64,000 nt of DNA from Liolophura sinensis (lineage: Eukaryota > Mollusca > Polyplacophora > Chitonida > Chitonidae): contig NC_088295.1 in NCBI RefSeq assembly GCF_032854445.1, positions 13,999,385 through 14,063,384 on the forward strand, written 5' to 3'. The notes under the pieces were generated by a model, which saw nothing but the letters and a program-made list of their open reading frames with translations, was not told the DNA's origin and did no database searches. The first letter of the stretch is position 1. Every line of letters starts with the position of its first letter. This document shows, piece after piece, positions 21,571-34,221 of the stretch. The translations under genes and the position numbers were made by a program.

Positions 21571-24376
21571 AATCGTTAATTCGGTTAATGCCCAAAGGTT
21601 AAAAAAAAGTACCCTTCAAAGCAAAAAGTGCTGTTCTTTTCAGACAAATACACTTTAACAAAACATGCATGGAGAAATCACCATGTATATTTCACGATTT
21701 ATGAAATCTACTCCTGCTTTGACTTGTCCTGAATTACACTACTATGTTCTTTATGGAAATTGGCATTTAATTACAGCAGAGCTTCGTGCTTTTAATGAAG
21801 CATTTCTTGACTTAGGGATAAAAAAATACCCCCTTCACAAATTATAGATTAATGCAGCTCTGCTCGTCAAGACTTAAACTGGCTGATTTATATTTCTTTT
21901 AAAGAGCTTATTAAAGTCTTACGGCATGTCCTCAGCCAAACGTAATTCTCCGTGTAACAATATTCTACCGCATTCGCTGACGTGTGTGTGTAGGTATGGG
22001 TAGCTTTTACCACTCGCTGTGCACTCCTGCTATCAGGGACTTAAGAATGGTTAGGAATCTTACTCTTGATGTCGGCCACAGACGGATCTAGAAAAACATT
22101 GTTAATTATCCATTACTTACCTTTAAAACAGAACAAACATTATCAAAGACGTTTTGCATGCAACAGATTGAGAGTGAAGACTTTGCATCTATTTCAGGGA
22201 TGATAAAGTAAACATAGGCTGATGCAAAACATTTGTTATCTAAAAACAAGGGTCTCAGTATTTTTTGATTACAGTTGAGTTTTGATGATGGGATCAAAGG
22301 TACTGCACTTTACCTGTCAATCTCGTGCATAACAAAAAGAAACATGATTTCTCTCCAAGGGACAGAAATGCCATGGCATTAAAAGAGGTACTTTGGATCA
22401 AAGAAAATTCTCGACGTAAATGACTACAATCGTAGTCCTTGATGAAAAGCGAGCTCCCGGAGCCGATGGCATATTAAAAGACGCGGTGATAATTGAAATC
22501 GGTAAGAATAGGTCAGAGAGCGTGGGCAGATTGTAGTTAGTTTGTAGTAATTATAGTGCCTCTGGTAAGATGTCTTCTGGATTAGCTGATGACGGTTTCA
22601 TTCAGATTCGGATTTGGCTGCGATTCACATCGCGCCATGCCCACGAGACCCAACCTTATCTAATGACGTCATCAGTTGTAAAAACATGTCATTGTCCCTC
22701 GCAAGGCGTTAATACTAGTATAAACCCTAAGCCCATCAAAGTAATGTGAATCTACAATTGGTTATATTTATTTATCACACTGTTGCTTTCCAAACAGAAG
22801 AACCAAGAACCAAAATGCTGTCCAGAGTATGAACAACTATACTCGTCGCCAGGCACATGACAAACTTCACCATGTAAAACTGCAGCCAAACAATGGAGAC
22901 ACGCCCCACCTCACTGGTGTTCCATGGAAGATAGAGTTGCCGAAAGCCCTTCGTAACTTGGTACTGAAAACTTTGTGTTTTATTACATATATTAATATGG
23001 TTATTCATACAATATTTGACAATGGACAGAGTACTCCAAATGCACTGACCTGATATATGTACACAGATAGTTTCATAACATTCGGAAGTATTGACGTCTC
23101 TGCATATAATTGACTGAGGCCAAAGAACATGTTTCATTTATGGATTCTATCAGCCTTATTTTATTTAATAATTTATGTAACATCCAGTGAGTGTAAAGGA
23201 ACCTCGTTTATGAAGTTTATCAATTTCACAAGTTTCTGGATATAACTCTGCATATAACTTTTCTGCATAACTTTGTACATGAATAAAATAAAACGACATG
23301 TTATTCAGGCGTGCAGTTATGGAATCCGTGTGGTTTTGGTGTAACGCGTTGTCGAATGCTCTGAATGAGATATTGAGAAACTGCAACATTTCAGAAATTT
23401 AGCAAAAAAAAGTTTAAATCCAAAATTGCATCTTGCACTGGCGCATTCGACGGACTGTCTTTTGAAACCAACTCATTTTAGAAAGATATTAGATAAAATC
23501 TTGATTAGGAGAAGCTTTGTATAGTGGTGAAATCTCAGTTGGTTACATGTATAACTGAAGAATAGAAATCAACAAGATGTTTCCGCAATATTTTGAATTT
23601 ATTTAAATCTAAAGTTGTCCTTTAAACAACTTGGACATGATGAACTCAATGGTCATTCTGGAGCGGAGAACTATTAATTCTGCATGAAATCCCAATACTT
23701 CGGTATTTCTGTACTGGAAATCGTTAAAGGAATCATTTAGCATTATGCTACAGTTATAAATTGCGTTTGTACGAAGTGTTACACATCTGATTTTAGGATT
23801 TGATCAGTCAAGTCTGTCTCTTAAACCCATGTTTGCCTCTATGCCTTTTGCCGTGCCCATTAATACAGTATAAATAATTCGCAGATTGCACTAAATGTCA
23901 AATGACCGCACTTCAGAGTACATATAGATACAACACATCCCGTACTGTTTGAAGGCATTCCCATGATATAACCGATTTTGAGAAACAAAAATAAAAAGGA
24001 ACGACAAACAACGACAAACAAACGGAAATATCACAATGTCATCGGGAACTGACTCTCCTGTTTAATTTTTGATCCGTATTTTTTAGCACTGACGTTGAAG
24101 GTATGTATTTACATCCGTGTATATGCCTTAATTTATACCCGGGAGCTATAGGGGTTATACAAACAGAACTCGTTCTGGTGATTCTGGTGTATTTATGCAT
24201 GCATTACATTAAAAGCTGAGGCAACATACTGTGATCCACTTGCTTTCGGGCAAGAGATATGGAGATGGGTGTTGCAATAATAGTACACAAACCACCAGTA
24301 GGTCTATACAGAGCTAGATATATACACAGCTGAGTTTGACGCACTGGTATCATGCACGTATAGATCTGTCTTCCTG
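21571..24376. other. Non-coding spacer
   Basis: Open frames of up to 120 codons (for example 22775-23137, minus) lack recognisable domains, overlap frames on the other strand and have no convincing splice context. No gene called. Confidence 0.5.
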
Positions 24377-24385
24377 GTAACATTA

Positions 24386-24730
24386 CCGGCCCGCACAGTT
24401 GGTAGAGTGTCCTCTTCGGGAACGGTAGATCCAGCGTCAATCCTGGGTCCAGTCACACCTAAGACCTTAAAAGAGGAAGTTGTAACTTCCTCGCTTGGCG
24501 TTCAGCAATGAAAGGGATTTCATCTGGTTAACCCGTATCAGAATAATGAATCGGGCTAACTTGCCTTCGGTAAGGCGTGTCAGTGAAGCAGCACTAGATA
24601 AAAGAGCGGTGAAAATCCGTCCTGCAACAAGGAGGCACACTACATGCACTCTAAGGACTCCTTCGTCGTCATATGACTGAAAAATTGTTAAGTACGACGC
24701 TAAACCCCAAGCGCTCACTCACTCACTTCT
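24386..24730 (+). mobile_element. SINE family B, near full-length copy
   Basis: A tRNA-like head (CACAGTTGGTAGAGTGTCC as A-box region, GATCCAGCGTCAATCCTGG as B-box region) is followed by the family body and the CCCCAAGCGCTCACTCACTC tail. GTAACATTA lies at 24377-24385 and 24731-24739, a 9-bp target duplication. The element is about 345 bp. Confidence 0.9.
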
Positions 24731-24739
24731 GTAACATTA

Positions 24740-26270
24740 ACAACTGTGCCTGATTCATCACGATTTTGACGTCAAAATAATTTTTCGCTTGGCTGAAGTA
24801 TGGTTTTGATACACAGCCGACTGGTTTTATTTATAGCTATATATATTAATATTGTGGGCGTCTTAGCACGAATATAGCTTCTGTAAGCCTGTGTGAACAA
24901 TGTTACGGAGCCTGGAAGGCTTTCTCGAAAAGTAAACAAGCCTACTTCAATGGAAAAAATATTTTCCTTGTATATTTGTTTTTGCCATTATAGAGTACTT
25001 TCTTATAGCCTGAGATAATACCGAGGAGCCATCCTTGGTTCAGAGAAGGTAAATCACATATATTTTTTATACTACTGCTGGTTGCATGGGCTAAAAAAAC
25101 GGACCGGTTTTGCTTTAAGACTTTCCAGTTTCATTACTGGGCGTGTAAATGTGAAGTATATATCCAGAAGACACAAACAAATGGGGACACGGATATATTT
25201 AACCAAAACACGTATCCAAAGTCCAAAGTGAATTGCAAAATGGGTTAATTATTCTTTACAACAGTTACAAATTGCTCTTAAGCTATTAATTGCTGTCGCA
25301 AGCTCAATTTATTAAGCCTTAAGCGTGAGGCAAAAGGGATTTAAAAAGGACAGCAAAAAATTAAATTAAAATTGGGGAAGTCTGTGCTTTGAAGTAAGGT
25401 AATTTATTTATTCATTTCATTGCTGCTTATCAACAACTTACCTATATTTAGCAATATTTCATCTATAGCGGGGCTGCTGGTTTTTGACAAGTTACTGATA
25501 AACAATCCCAGGTGTGGCGTAGACCGATTATTGTCGCCAAGGCCAATTATACAGTGAGAGTCGGGAAACCTAGAAATTTCCTATCAAAAAGCATGGTTGT
25601 ACCCGTGCCCTTTACTGGCGAGGGTTGGAATCTGGTGTGCATTTTTTCACTGGCGACTTTCCGCTGTCCCAGCCGAGGTAAAGTTGGCGGATGACTTGGC
25701 TAAAGTAGTTATTCCAGACAGGCGTAAGGATCAGTGAGTCGTAACGATATCCCAGATGAGTCGTAACAGATGATGAAAGAGAAAATAGGGCAGGAAAAAA
25801 AATAATTTCCGGTCAGTCGCGTTTACGTTACAGTAAAGATGGAAACCTTTTAACGTATGTGTTTTTTTGGCCTTGGTGTAGTTTTTGTAGGCTTTCTTCG
25901 ACATACACATGTACATGATGTAAACACGTGGACTACGGATGTCTCTTTAATTGCTTTGTCTAGTGAATATCATGAATGCGCTCTAATAGTCTTTATATAA
26001 GTTTTACCCCCTTTCATTGCGAAATGGATTAGAAAATAGTCTAAAGATAGCACTACACTGAATCGGTTTGTGTCATTGAATTACAAGTACCACTCCTCAA
26101 ACGCGTGATTACGACTGTAAACAATCATTTCATATTGTATGATGCGACCATGCTATTGTCGATGACTGTCATGTTTGGCTAGGCATTATCATGATCTTCT
26201 TTCTATCGGCAGTCCTAACTGCAAGTCTGTTTTTGTTTCCATGAGTGACTTATAAAATATGTGAGATTCA
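24740..26270. other. Non-coding spacer
   Basis: No gene or strong repeat recognised. Confidence 0.5.
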
Positions 26271-26946
26271 AATGGTTTATAGCTGATGGGTCAAATGGTT
26301 GTCCCATTCAGGTAACCAAGGTTAATTATTCAAATGGTCGTCACGCTCATGTTATCGTCACTGGCGGTTCAAATGACCGTAAATATCATACAGTCATGGT
26401 TGGTGGGTAAAGTGGCAGGGGTTCTCATATAATCAAGGTTTTTGTTTCAAATTGTCGTTATTCTCATCAAATAATCGCTGGTTGTTCGAATGTCCATAAT
26501 TCTCATATAATAAAGGTGGTTGTTCAAATGTCCATGATTCTCATATAATCATGCATGACTGGTTGTTCAAATTTTCATGATTCTCATACAACTATGGCTA
26601 ATTGTTCTAATGTCTATGAATCTCATATAACCATGGCTTTCGCTTCAAACCTCCATTATTGTCATATAATCATGGCTTTTGGTTCAAATGGCCGTAATTC
26701 TCACATAAGCATGGTCGGGTGTTTAGATGGACGTCATTCTCATGTAATAGTTGCTGATTGTTCAAATGTCTATGATTCTCATATAACCAAGGCTGGTTGT
26801 TCAAATGTCCGTGATTCTCATATAACATGGCTGTTGGTTCAAATGTCTATGATTCTCATATAACCGAGGCTGGTTGTTCAAATGTCCGTTATTCTCATAT
26901 AACATGGCTGTTGGTTCAAATGTCCATGAATCTCATCTTTGAGAGG
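26271..26946. repeat. 39-bp minisatellite (first part), about 17 copies
   Basis: The unit resembles GGTTGTTCAAATGTCCATGA and then TTCTCATATAACCATGGCT. A foldback element interrupts the array at about 26952-27093, after which one or two degenerate units continue to about 27170. Open frames here are periodic artefacts. Confidence 0.88.
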
Positions 26947-26951
26947 CATTT

Positions 26952-27093
26952 AGATATATCGAAAACAACATCTGTTTCTTTGGAAGCGACGTTTCGGTAT
27001 AGATACCAATATGGTTTTCAAGTTTGAAAACGGTATTAGTATCTATACCGAAACGTCGCTTCCAAATAAACAAAAGTTGTTATCTATATATCT
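26952..27093. mobile_element. Foldback/MITE-like element inside the 39-bp array
   Basis: The two arms are 26952-27006 and 27039-27093. The inner 28 bp (26979-27006 and 27039-27066) are perfectly complementary, including GGAAGCGACGTTTCGGTATA. The outer parts match imperfectly, and the loop is 32 nt. Array sequence (CCATGAATCTCAT) sits on both sides. It has no coding capacity. It could be a non-autonomous DNA transposon or a foldback repeat. Confidence 0.75.
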
Positions 27094-27170
27094 CGTTATG
27101 TTATCCATGAATCTCATATAACCATGGCTGGTTGTTTAAAAGTCCATGATTCAAATGGCCGTGATTGTCG

Positions 27171-28560
27171 TATATCGTTGTGCGCTGCGAATGCCCGAAA
27201 GTGCGAAGCAAAAACGCCAACTTGGTACAGTGGGTACTTTCAGGTTTTCTCTTCATACTTTCGCTTTTTTAGGGTGCTTAACTACTTAACAAACTGTTAG
27301 TTAGTAGTTACGCACAAATGTACTGTACAACCGTCGGGAAATATGCCCGTGATTCCCTACTGGCCAATGTGAATAAAATGATCGTTACTTTCTGAGTTGT
27401 CAGGAATGAAATGCTTATTATTATCATGTCAATCGTGAGTAGTGGTTAATGTTTTCATGAGAGTTACCTGTGAATTTGTAATTACTTGTGAATAATGTAA
27501 AGTCGGCAATACGAGCAGTGTAAGTTCCTGAGAAAGTAGATTTTTGAATGTTTGCTTTATTATAAACCTGGTGAAATGTTCATGCTTCTCTGACAACAAT
27601 AATATTCTATGTACCTACTTTCTATACTAGTATATCAGCGAGTCAGCAAACATGGTAACAATAATTAAATGAATCAGAAGCCATATTGATTCTGAAGAAC
27701 TAAGTAGGTATGTATTTTATATCAAGACTGACTTGCAGACTCTAAGATAAAGAATATTCATAAATATAGACATTGTCTCGTTCTGTCATAGTTTATTTAC
27801 CTCGAATCACCCTATGGGCACAAAGGCAATAAAATAGCGATAAAATTAATGATATTGTATCAAAAAATGCCATTGTTCCAAGGGATGTGGTAAGCACGTC
27901 GGACCACATATAATTGAAAATCCCGACTCACAGTCACAGATAACACATATTCAATTAAAATCACCGTTTTGGTTCTTTTAGTGGACATATTACACTAAAG
28001 TTAATGTTTTTCCATATTGGAAATTCAGGATGGAGGTCAGGCTTCATCAGCTGTTAAAGAAGTTTTCATGTCACTGTGAATTTTGTCAGAGTTATCTTTT
28101 ACTATCTAGAAACATGTCCATATAAAAAGAATGAAGAACTGCTTTACTGCATTCCTTGATACAAGCAACACGCCCGATGCTGCGATCCGAATACAACCTT
28201 GTAGAAGATCGGGAAAGGCTCGCTTGTTGTTTTATTCTGCTATTTCTCTTCTGTTATAGACATCGGACACCGAGTGCCCTATTCAGGTCTTATATTACCA
28301 AGATGAGGATAAACACGGTAATGCCCGGATTACCTATTGAAATAAAACATGTCATGTTCCGTTACCATCAACTGTTTACAAATCTATCTATCCAGTTAGA
28401 GACCGTGTCTGTCAAACGTGGAGTGGACTACAGCCCGATTATCACTGGTTTGTTGGTTGTAGCCACCATGTGTCCAATCCACTCCACAGGCCTCTAACAC
28501 CACTTTCAACATGGTCAGTGTATGCGGCATCAGTCTCTGTCCGTTGCTAGGAAACGAGCT
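27171..28560. other. Non-coding spacer
   Basis: No gene recognised. The 113-codon plus-strand frame ending at 28497 overlaps the edge of the decayed minus-strand region and has no recognisable domain. Confidence 0.45.
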
Positions 28561-28567
28561 TTCGATT

Positions 28568-29590
28568 TTAATCGTAGCTGCTGACGTTGTCGATCGTACT
28601 TGGTGATTTGCGGTTAGAGGCTGTCGGGTAGGTTTTCCGCAGGGACTCCATGCGATATGTCAGCGTAACATACGGTGTGTTTGTTGATGTTGTCCGTGTA
28701 ATTCCTTCTGTGTTCGAGGTGGTCAGTGCAAATGGTTGTATGAAGTTTGCTTAATGCCATGATCATGGTACAGATCACTGATCTTTAATGGTAAGAAATG
28801 GTGCACTTCGTGATGGTGGTGTAATGGGCATGGTTTTAGATGTCCGATTATACAATATGTTGTCGTCAGAGGTGTGGTGTGTAAATTTGATATCAAGGTT
28901 GCCCAATATCTGTCGAATCTCCACCTCGAAACGTTTAGACGGTTGATATGAGGACACTTGTTTGTCTGCCGCAAAACTGACTCCATACTGTAAACACTGT
29001 TATATATCGACCCATTATCGCCGGCCAGCGCCTGGAGCTGCCGGGGAGAAGCCACTGTTCTGACCGTCAACCAGCCCTTGTCACGGGGTCTCAGTTTCTA
29101 ATATAGTATTTAGGGCTTCGACTGCAGAATATTATACATGTCAAAGGATTTATCCCAATCAGAAGGCGTTAGCCGACTATACACCGTAACGATATCGGCG
29201 GACGAAAACATGGGTGTGTAGACCATATCTTGTACTTCTGTATAAGGACATATGTTTGTGTTTTTCAGCCGTTTGACCTTGTCGGGGACAACAGGGATCA
29301 AAGTCACGAGGACTGCAGTGAGATCTCGCTAATAACGCCCAACATCTGACGAATACCGTATATGAAGAGCAAAAAGACCTTGAGACCTGCCATTGTGGTA
29401 TATATATTGAGAGAGAGTTTGAATCCATGGAAGGCATTCGTCAAGTCATGTAACATTACAGATCCTTGGGGCTGTGCGACCACCCTAATGGTATCCGCCT
29501 AATCTCTGAGTCCGGCTTCCATGATCTCCTCTGGAGCTTCGAGCCACTGAAGACCCCACGACACTTGGCATCTGGACACCATTGATCACA
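28568..29590 (-). pseudogene. Decayed coding-like region, family uncertain
   Basis: Protein-like segments occur in succession on the minus strand but in different frames with stops. A segment at about 29460-29320 has a hydrophobic stretch (AGLKVFLLFIYGIRQMLGVI). Others lie at 29307-29110 (contains SSADIVTVYSRLTPSDW) and 29060-28950. One at 28957-28775 has a possible coiled-coil (KRFEVEIRQILGNLD), and a Ser/Thr-rich end stops at TAA 28568-28570. Order and composition look like the end of a membrane protein, with weak resemblance to the last channel segments and tail of polycystin-1-like proteins. That resemblance is only a guess. A multi-exon gene with unrecognised introns is the alternative. 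Confidence 0.3.
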
Positions 29591-29599
29591 GGAAAAATG

Positions 29600-30530
29600 T
29601 CGTACAATGCGGATGAGGTAAGTCTTATTCTAGTCTTATCACCATGCTCATGTCTGTTTATGATAAATATTCCATCTCCTTAGTGGTCAGGCCTTTTATA
29701 GGATGGACAAGCTGGATTTCTGTTTGGTTTATTCTGTTGGTTTCCCAAAGAGCATGTAAAACCACATGTATGCTCTTTATATTTATAGATGTTACATTAA
29801 AACCTAATAGTGTGATAGTATGGATTATTTGTAAACAAGCATTGCGCAGTGGACTAAATAATATACTTTCCCGTAAAACATGTTATTTGGTAGATATTTC
29901 TTATTAGAAATGTACATGTTTATCGGTGTGTAGTCAACAAAGATCCTACCGGCTGACTTTTCAGCTGAGGAAACGATTTTCTTATAATGACCTAAAACAA
30001 TACGCTTCGTACTTCACAGAAACAATAGTTGTGCTGCTAGCGGGGAGCATAATTTAATGCAATGTGTGCTGGGGACAACGTCCATCACTGTGACAAATCT
30101 AATCAAGAGCATATTTAATCAGACTGTTCTATTCTTACAGTAAAATAACAAACTCTCGGGAAAGGATCAGTTTAACACTAAAAAAATGTCTAATTTTATT
30201 TTGCCCTTACTGGCCGACCTCAGACAAAAGTTTATGTAAAAGCAATGAACAGAACGTTGATGCGGAATTCTCAAGCTAACAAAGGAAACAAGGTACCGGT
30301 GTTAGAACTCCGCCGATTCAGGTACACTTGTAAGCACATGCAATATGGACGCGCTCATGTATGTAGACATGTAGGAAGAGTGCATAGCAACTGTAGTTAT
30401 AGGCTCGCAGGTGTTGTTCAAAAGATACAGCTGTTTTAGGCATATACAGATGTTAGAGGTGATAAAAATACAAGTGTTAAGGTGCACAGGCGTTACAAAC
30501 GATATATTTTCGCCGACTCAGATAAAGAGT
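29600..30530. other. Non-coding spacer leading into repeats
   Basis: No gene recognised. Isolated CCGATTCAGGTACACTTG at about 30312-30330 resembles the core of the following arrays. Confidence 0.45.
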
Positions 30531-30539
30531 TACTGTAGC

Positions 30540-30725
30540 CTAGATGAGATAACTGTTCATCGTTTCAGATTTACAGTAACTATTGACGTGATAACAGTTC
30601 ACCGATTAAGATTTACAGTTACTAAAGACGTGATAACAGTTCACCGATTCAGGTACCGTTACTATAGACGTGATAACAGTTCTCCGACTCACATTTATAG
30701 TTACTGTAGACGTGATGGCAGATCA
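30540..30725. repeat. 42-bp minisatellite, about 4.5 copies
   Basis: The unit resembles GTGATAACAGTTCACCGATT and then CAGATTTACAGTTACTATAGAC. It shares a GATTCAGGT core with the larger arrays to the right. Confidence 0.8.
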
Positions 30726-31084
30726 CTAATTTAGATATTTGTCTAACAGTTCCAGTACACATACGTCAGGGCGGACAATAATCATTCAGGTACACTTGTC
30801 TTGTCTCAGATAGGAGTTAGTGTCGGTTCACTCCGGAGCTTGTGGTACCAACTCGTCAACTATGTCAAATGACAATAGAAAGCAGACTATATTGCACTAC
30901 TATTTGCACCTTAAGACTAAAACTGAAACACAGATCACAACCACGTTCCGATTCTTGTTCTGCGCGTTGGGATGATGCGTCGTGTGAACGGGGCTTTACA
31001 GTTAGTGTCAGTCTATAATGATTCAGGTGCAGATGTGTTACAGAGTTGGTTTAAAGATTCATCTATGCATGTGTATGTAAAGCA

Positions 31085-32010
31085 TAATATGACCCTAATG
31101 ATTCAGGTATGCATGTGTTGGAATAGTGTCACACCAACGATCCATGCCTTCACGAGTTGGAATAAAATCACCCTAATGATTCAGTCATGCATGTGTTGGA
31201 ATAGTGTCACACCAACGATCCATGCCTTCACGAGTTGGAATAAAATCACCCTAATGATTCAGGTATGCATGTGTTGGAATAGTGTCACACCAACGATCCA
31301 TGCCTTCACGAGTTGGAATAAAATCACCCTAATGATTCAGGTATGCATGTGTTGGAATGGTGTCACACCAACGATCCATGCCTTCACGAGTTGGAATAAA
31401 ATCCCCCTAATGATTCATGTATGCATGTGTTGGAATAAAAGCACCCTGAGGATCAAGGTATGCATGTGTTGGAACAGTGTCACCTTAACGAATCAGTTAT
31501 ACATGTGTTGGAATAGTGTCACTATAACGACTCAGGTATGCGGGTGTTAGAATAGTGTCACACTAACGAATCAGTTATACATGTGTTGGAATAGTGTCAC
31601 CATAACGACTCAGGTATGCGGGTGTTAGAATAGTGTCACACTAACGACTCAGTTATACACGTGTTGGAATAGTGTCACCATAACGACTCAGGTATGCAGG
31701 TGTTAGAATAGTGTCACACTAACGACTCAGTTATACACGTGTTGGAATAGTGTCACCATAATGACTCAGGTATGCAGGTGTTAGAATAGTGTCACGGTAA
31801 TGATTCAGGTACGCATGTGTTAGAATAGTGTCACCATAACGACTCAGGTATGCAGGTGTTAGAATAGTGTCACACTAACGACTCAGTTATACACGTGTTA
31901 GAATAGTGTAACCATAACGACTCAGGTATGCGGGTGTTAGAATAGTGTCACGCTAATGATTCAGGTACGCATGTGTTAGAATAGTGTCACCGCAACGATC
32001 TGAATATGTG
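31085..32010. repeat. 39-bp minisatellite with 78-bp higher-order part
   Basis: The left part (about 31085-31430) repeats a 78-bp dimer almost perfectly about four times, with one half containing CGATCCATGCCTTCACGAG. The right part repeats a 39-bp unit containing GACTCAGGTATGCAGGTG and TTAGAATAGTGTCACCATA. The 192-codon open frame across it is an artefact of a period divisible by three. Confidence 0.92.
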
Positions 32011-32099
32011 TGTGTTAGGCATACATGTATAATGTCACCCTTGTGGTTCAGGCACATATTACATTGCAATGCATTACAATGCAGGCAAACATTGCTCTA

Positions 32100-33870
32100 G
32101 CGTTTCAAGTGTACATGTGTTAAACTGCTCTAGCGATTCACGCACACATGTGGTATGTCGCGCTAGCGATTCGGGCATACTTGTGTTATGTCACTATGGA
32201 TTTGGGCACACATCTGTTACGTCGCTCTGGCGATTCAGGCACACATGTGTTACACTGCTCTAGCGATTCAGACTTACATGTGATGTTGTCGCTATAGGTT
32301 TTCATACACACATGTTTTACACTGTTCTAGCGATTCAGGCATATATGTGTTATGTCTTTCTACCGATTCAGGCATACATGTGTTAAGTCGCTGTAGTGAT
32401 TCAAGCACACGTGTTATGTTGCTCTAGCGATTCAGGCATACATGTGTTAGGTCACTCTCACGACTCAGGCAAACATGTGTTGTCGCTCTAGTGATTTAGG
32501 CATATATGTGTTACATTGCTCTCGCGATTCAGGCATACATGTGTTATGTTGCTTTAGTGATTCAGGCATACATATGCTACATTGCTCTGGCGATTCAGGC
32601 ATACATATGTTAAGTCGCTCTAGTGATTCAGGCATACATTTGTTACATTTCTCTTGCGATTCAGGCATGTGTGTGTTATTTTGCTCTAGTGATACAGGCA
32701 TATATGTGTTATGTTACTCTTGCGATTCAAGCATACATGTGTTATTTTGCTCTAGTGATACAGGCATATATGTGTTATGTTACTCTTGCGATTCAAGCAT
32801 ACATGTGTTATTTTGCTCTAGCAATTCAGTTATACATTTTGCTCTCGCGGTTCAGGCATACATTTGTTAAGTGGCTCTAGCGATTTAGGCATACATGTGT
32901 TACGCCGCTGTAGTGATTTAGGCATACACATTTCTCTAGCGATTCAGATATACATGTTTTATGTTGCTCTCGTTAATCAGGCATACATGTGTTATGTTGC
33001 TGTCGCGATTCATGCATACGTGTTATGTGGCTCTAATGATTCAGACATACACGTGTTATGGTGCTCTAGTGATTCAGGCATACGCGTGTTATGTGGCTGC
33101 AGTGATACAGGCATACATGTGTTATTTTGCTCTAGCGATTCAGACATACATGTGTTACGTTGCTGTCGTTAATCAGGTATACATGTGTTATGTGGCTGTG
33201 TTATATGGCGCTAATGATTCAGACATACATGCGTTTATGTTGCTCTAGCGATTCAGGCATAGGTGTGTTATGTTGTTCTAGTGATTCAGGCGTAAATGTG
33301 TGATGTTGCTTTAGCAATTCGGGCATACATGTGTTAAGTCGCTCTATTGATTTAGGCATACATGTGTTATGTTGCTCTGGCGATTCAGGCATACGTGTGT
33401 TATGTTGTTCTAGTGATTCACGCGTGAAGTGTGTGATGTTGCTTTAACAATTCAGGCATACGTGTTAAGTTGCTCTATTGATTTAGGCATGCATGTGTTA
33501 GGTTGCTCTATCGACTCAGGCATACGTGTGTTATGTTGCTCTAGTCATTCAGGCCTGCACGTGTTATGCTGCTGTAGTGATTCAAGTATACATGTGTTTT
33601 GTCGCTATGGCAATTCAGGCATACATTGCTCCAGCGATTCAGGCATACCTGTGTTATGTTGCTCTAGTGATTCAGGCATACATGTGTTATATTGCTGTAG
33701 TGTTTCAGGCATACATGTGATTTGTCGCTGTGGCAATTCGGGTATACATGTGTTACATTGCTCTAGCGATTCAGGCAAACATGTGTAACATTGCTCTAGC
33801 GATTCAGGCATACATCTGTTATGTTGCTCTAGCGATTCAGACATACATGTGTTATGTTGCTGTAGCGAAG
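32100..33870. repeat. 33-bp minisatellite, about 53 copies
   Basis: The unit resembles GATTCAGGCATACATGTG and then TTATGTTGCTCTAGC. It begins about 90 bases after the 39-bp array ends. Overlapping open frames on both strands arise because 33 is divisible by three. Confidence 0.93.
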
Positions 33871-34207
33871 GGGTTATTCTAGCCAATTTCTTTTTAAAAA
33901 CTGAATCTGAACAATCAGAAAACTCACTATTTTTTCGTCATGAGTGTATCAAAAATTAAATTTCGCGCTATACTATATTGTTAACTATCGTTTGGATGGA
34001 TGGTTGGCCATACATATTCATGTTCCACACCGTCACTCTATAGTGATTCCGTGCTTTGACTTGACGATTACCTGTCTGGTAATAAGCCGCATAGTATAGC
34101 AAAGGTGATCAGGGATGTATGAATGACACCTACACAGCATCCCAGCCTGGAAATACTAAACCCAAGTCATATACACACACATTCACTCTGTCAGCTTTTT
34201 GTCGCTT

Positions 34208-34221
34208 GTTGCCATGGAAAC
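34208..34221. promoter_or_regulatory. X-box-like RFX site GTTGCCATGGAAAC
   Basis: It matches the RFX consensus GTNRCC-N(0-3)-RGYAAC at all but one position (GGAAAC instead of GGYAAC) and is almost palindromic. It lies 1.9 kb before the first SYT17 coding exon. RFX factors drive ciliary and neuronal genes. Function here is inferred. Confidence 0.35.

Noticed and set aside
22775-23389. Minus-strand frames of 120 and 74 codons
   Set aside because: No similarity recognised, plus-strand frame open over the same bases, and no splice or promoter context.
24386-24460. Possible tRNA gene
   Set aside because: A- and B-box-like sequences are present, but they head a dispersed SINE with target duplications and a shared non-tRNA body. 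No full cloverleaf was seen.
29110-29307. Guanylate-cyclase-like SSADIVTVYSRLTP segment
   Set aside because: It has a faint resemblance to the SDIVGFT motif, but flanking residues do not fit the catalytic domain. Kept only as part of an unidentified decayed region.
30972-31550. 192-codon repetitive open frame
   Set aside because: It arises from the 39/78-bp array. The codons show no bias independent of the repeat and there is no gene context.
32100-33870. CRISPR-like regular repeats
   Set aside because: Units are directly tandem with no unique spacers, and the sequence is eukaryotic.
32465-33886. Many Cys/Ser/His-rich open frames resembling repeat proteins
   Set aside because: They come from the 33-bp array read in several frames and both strands at once. 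Not coding.
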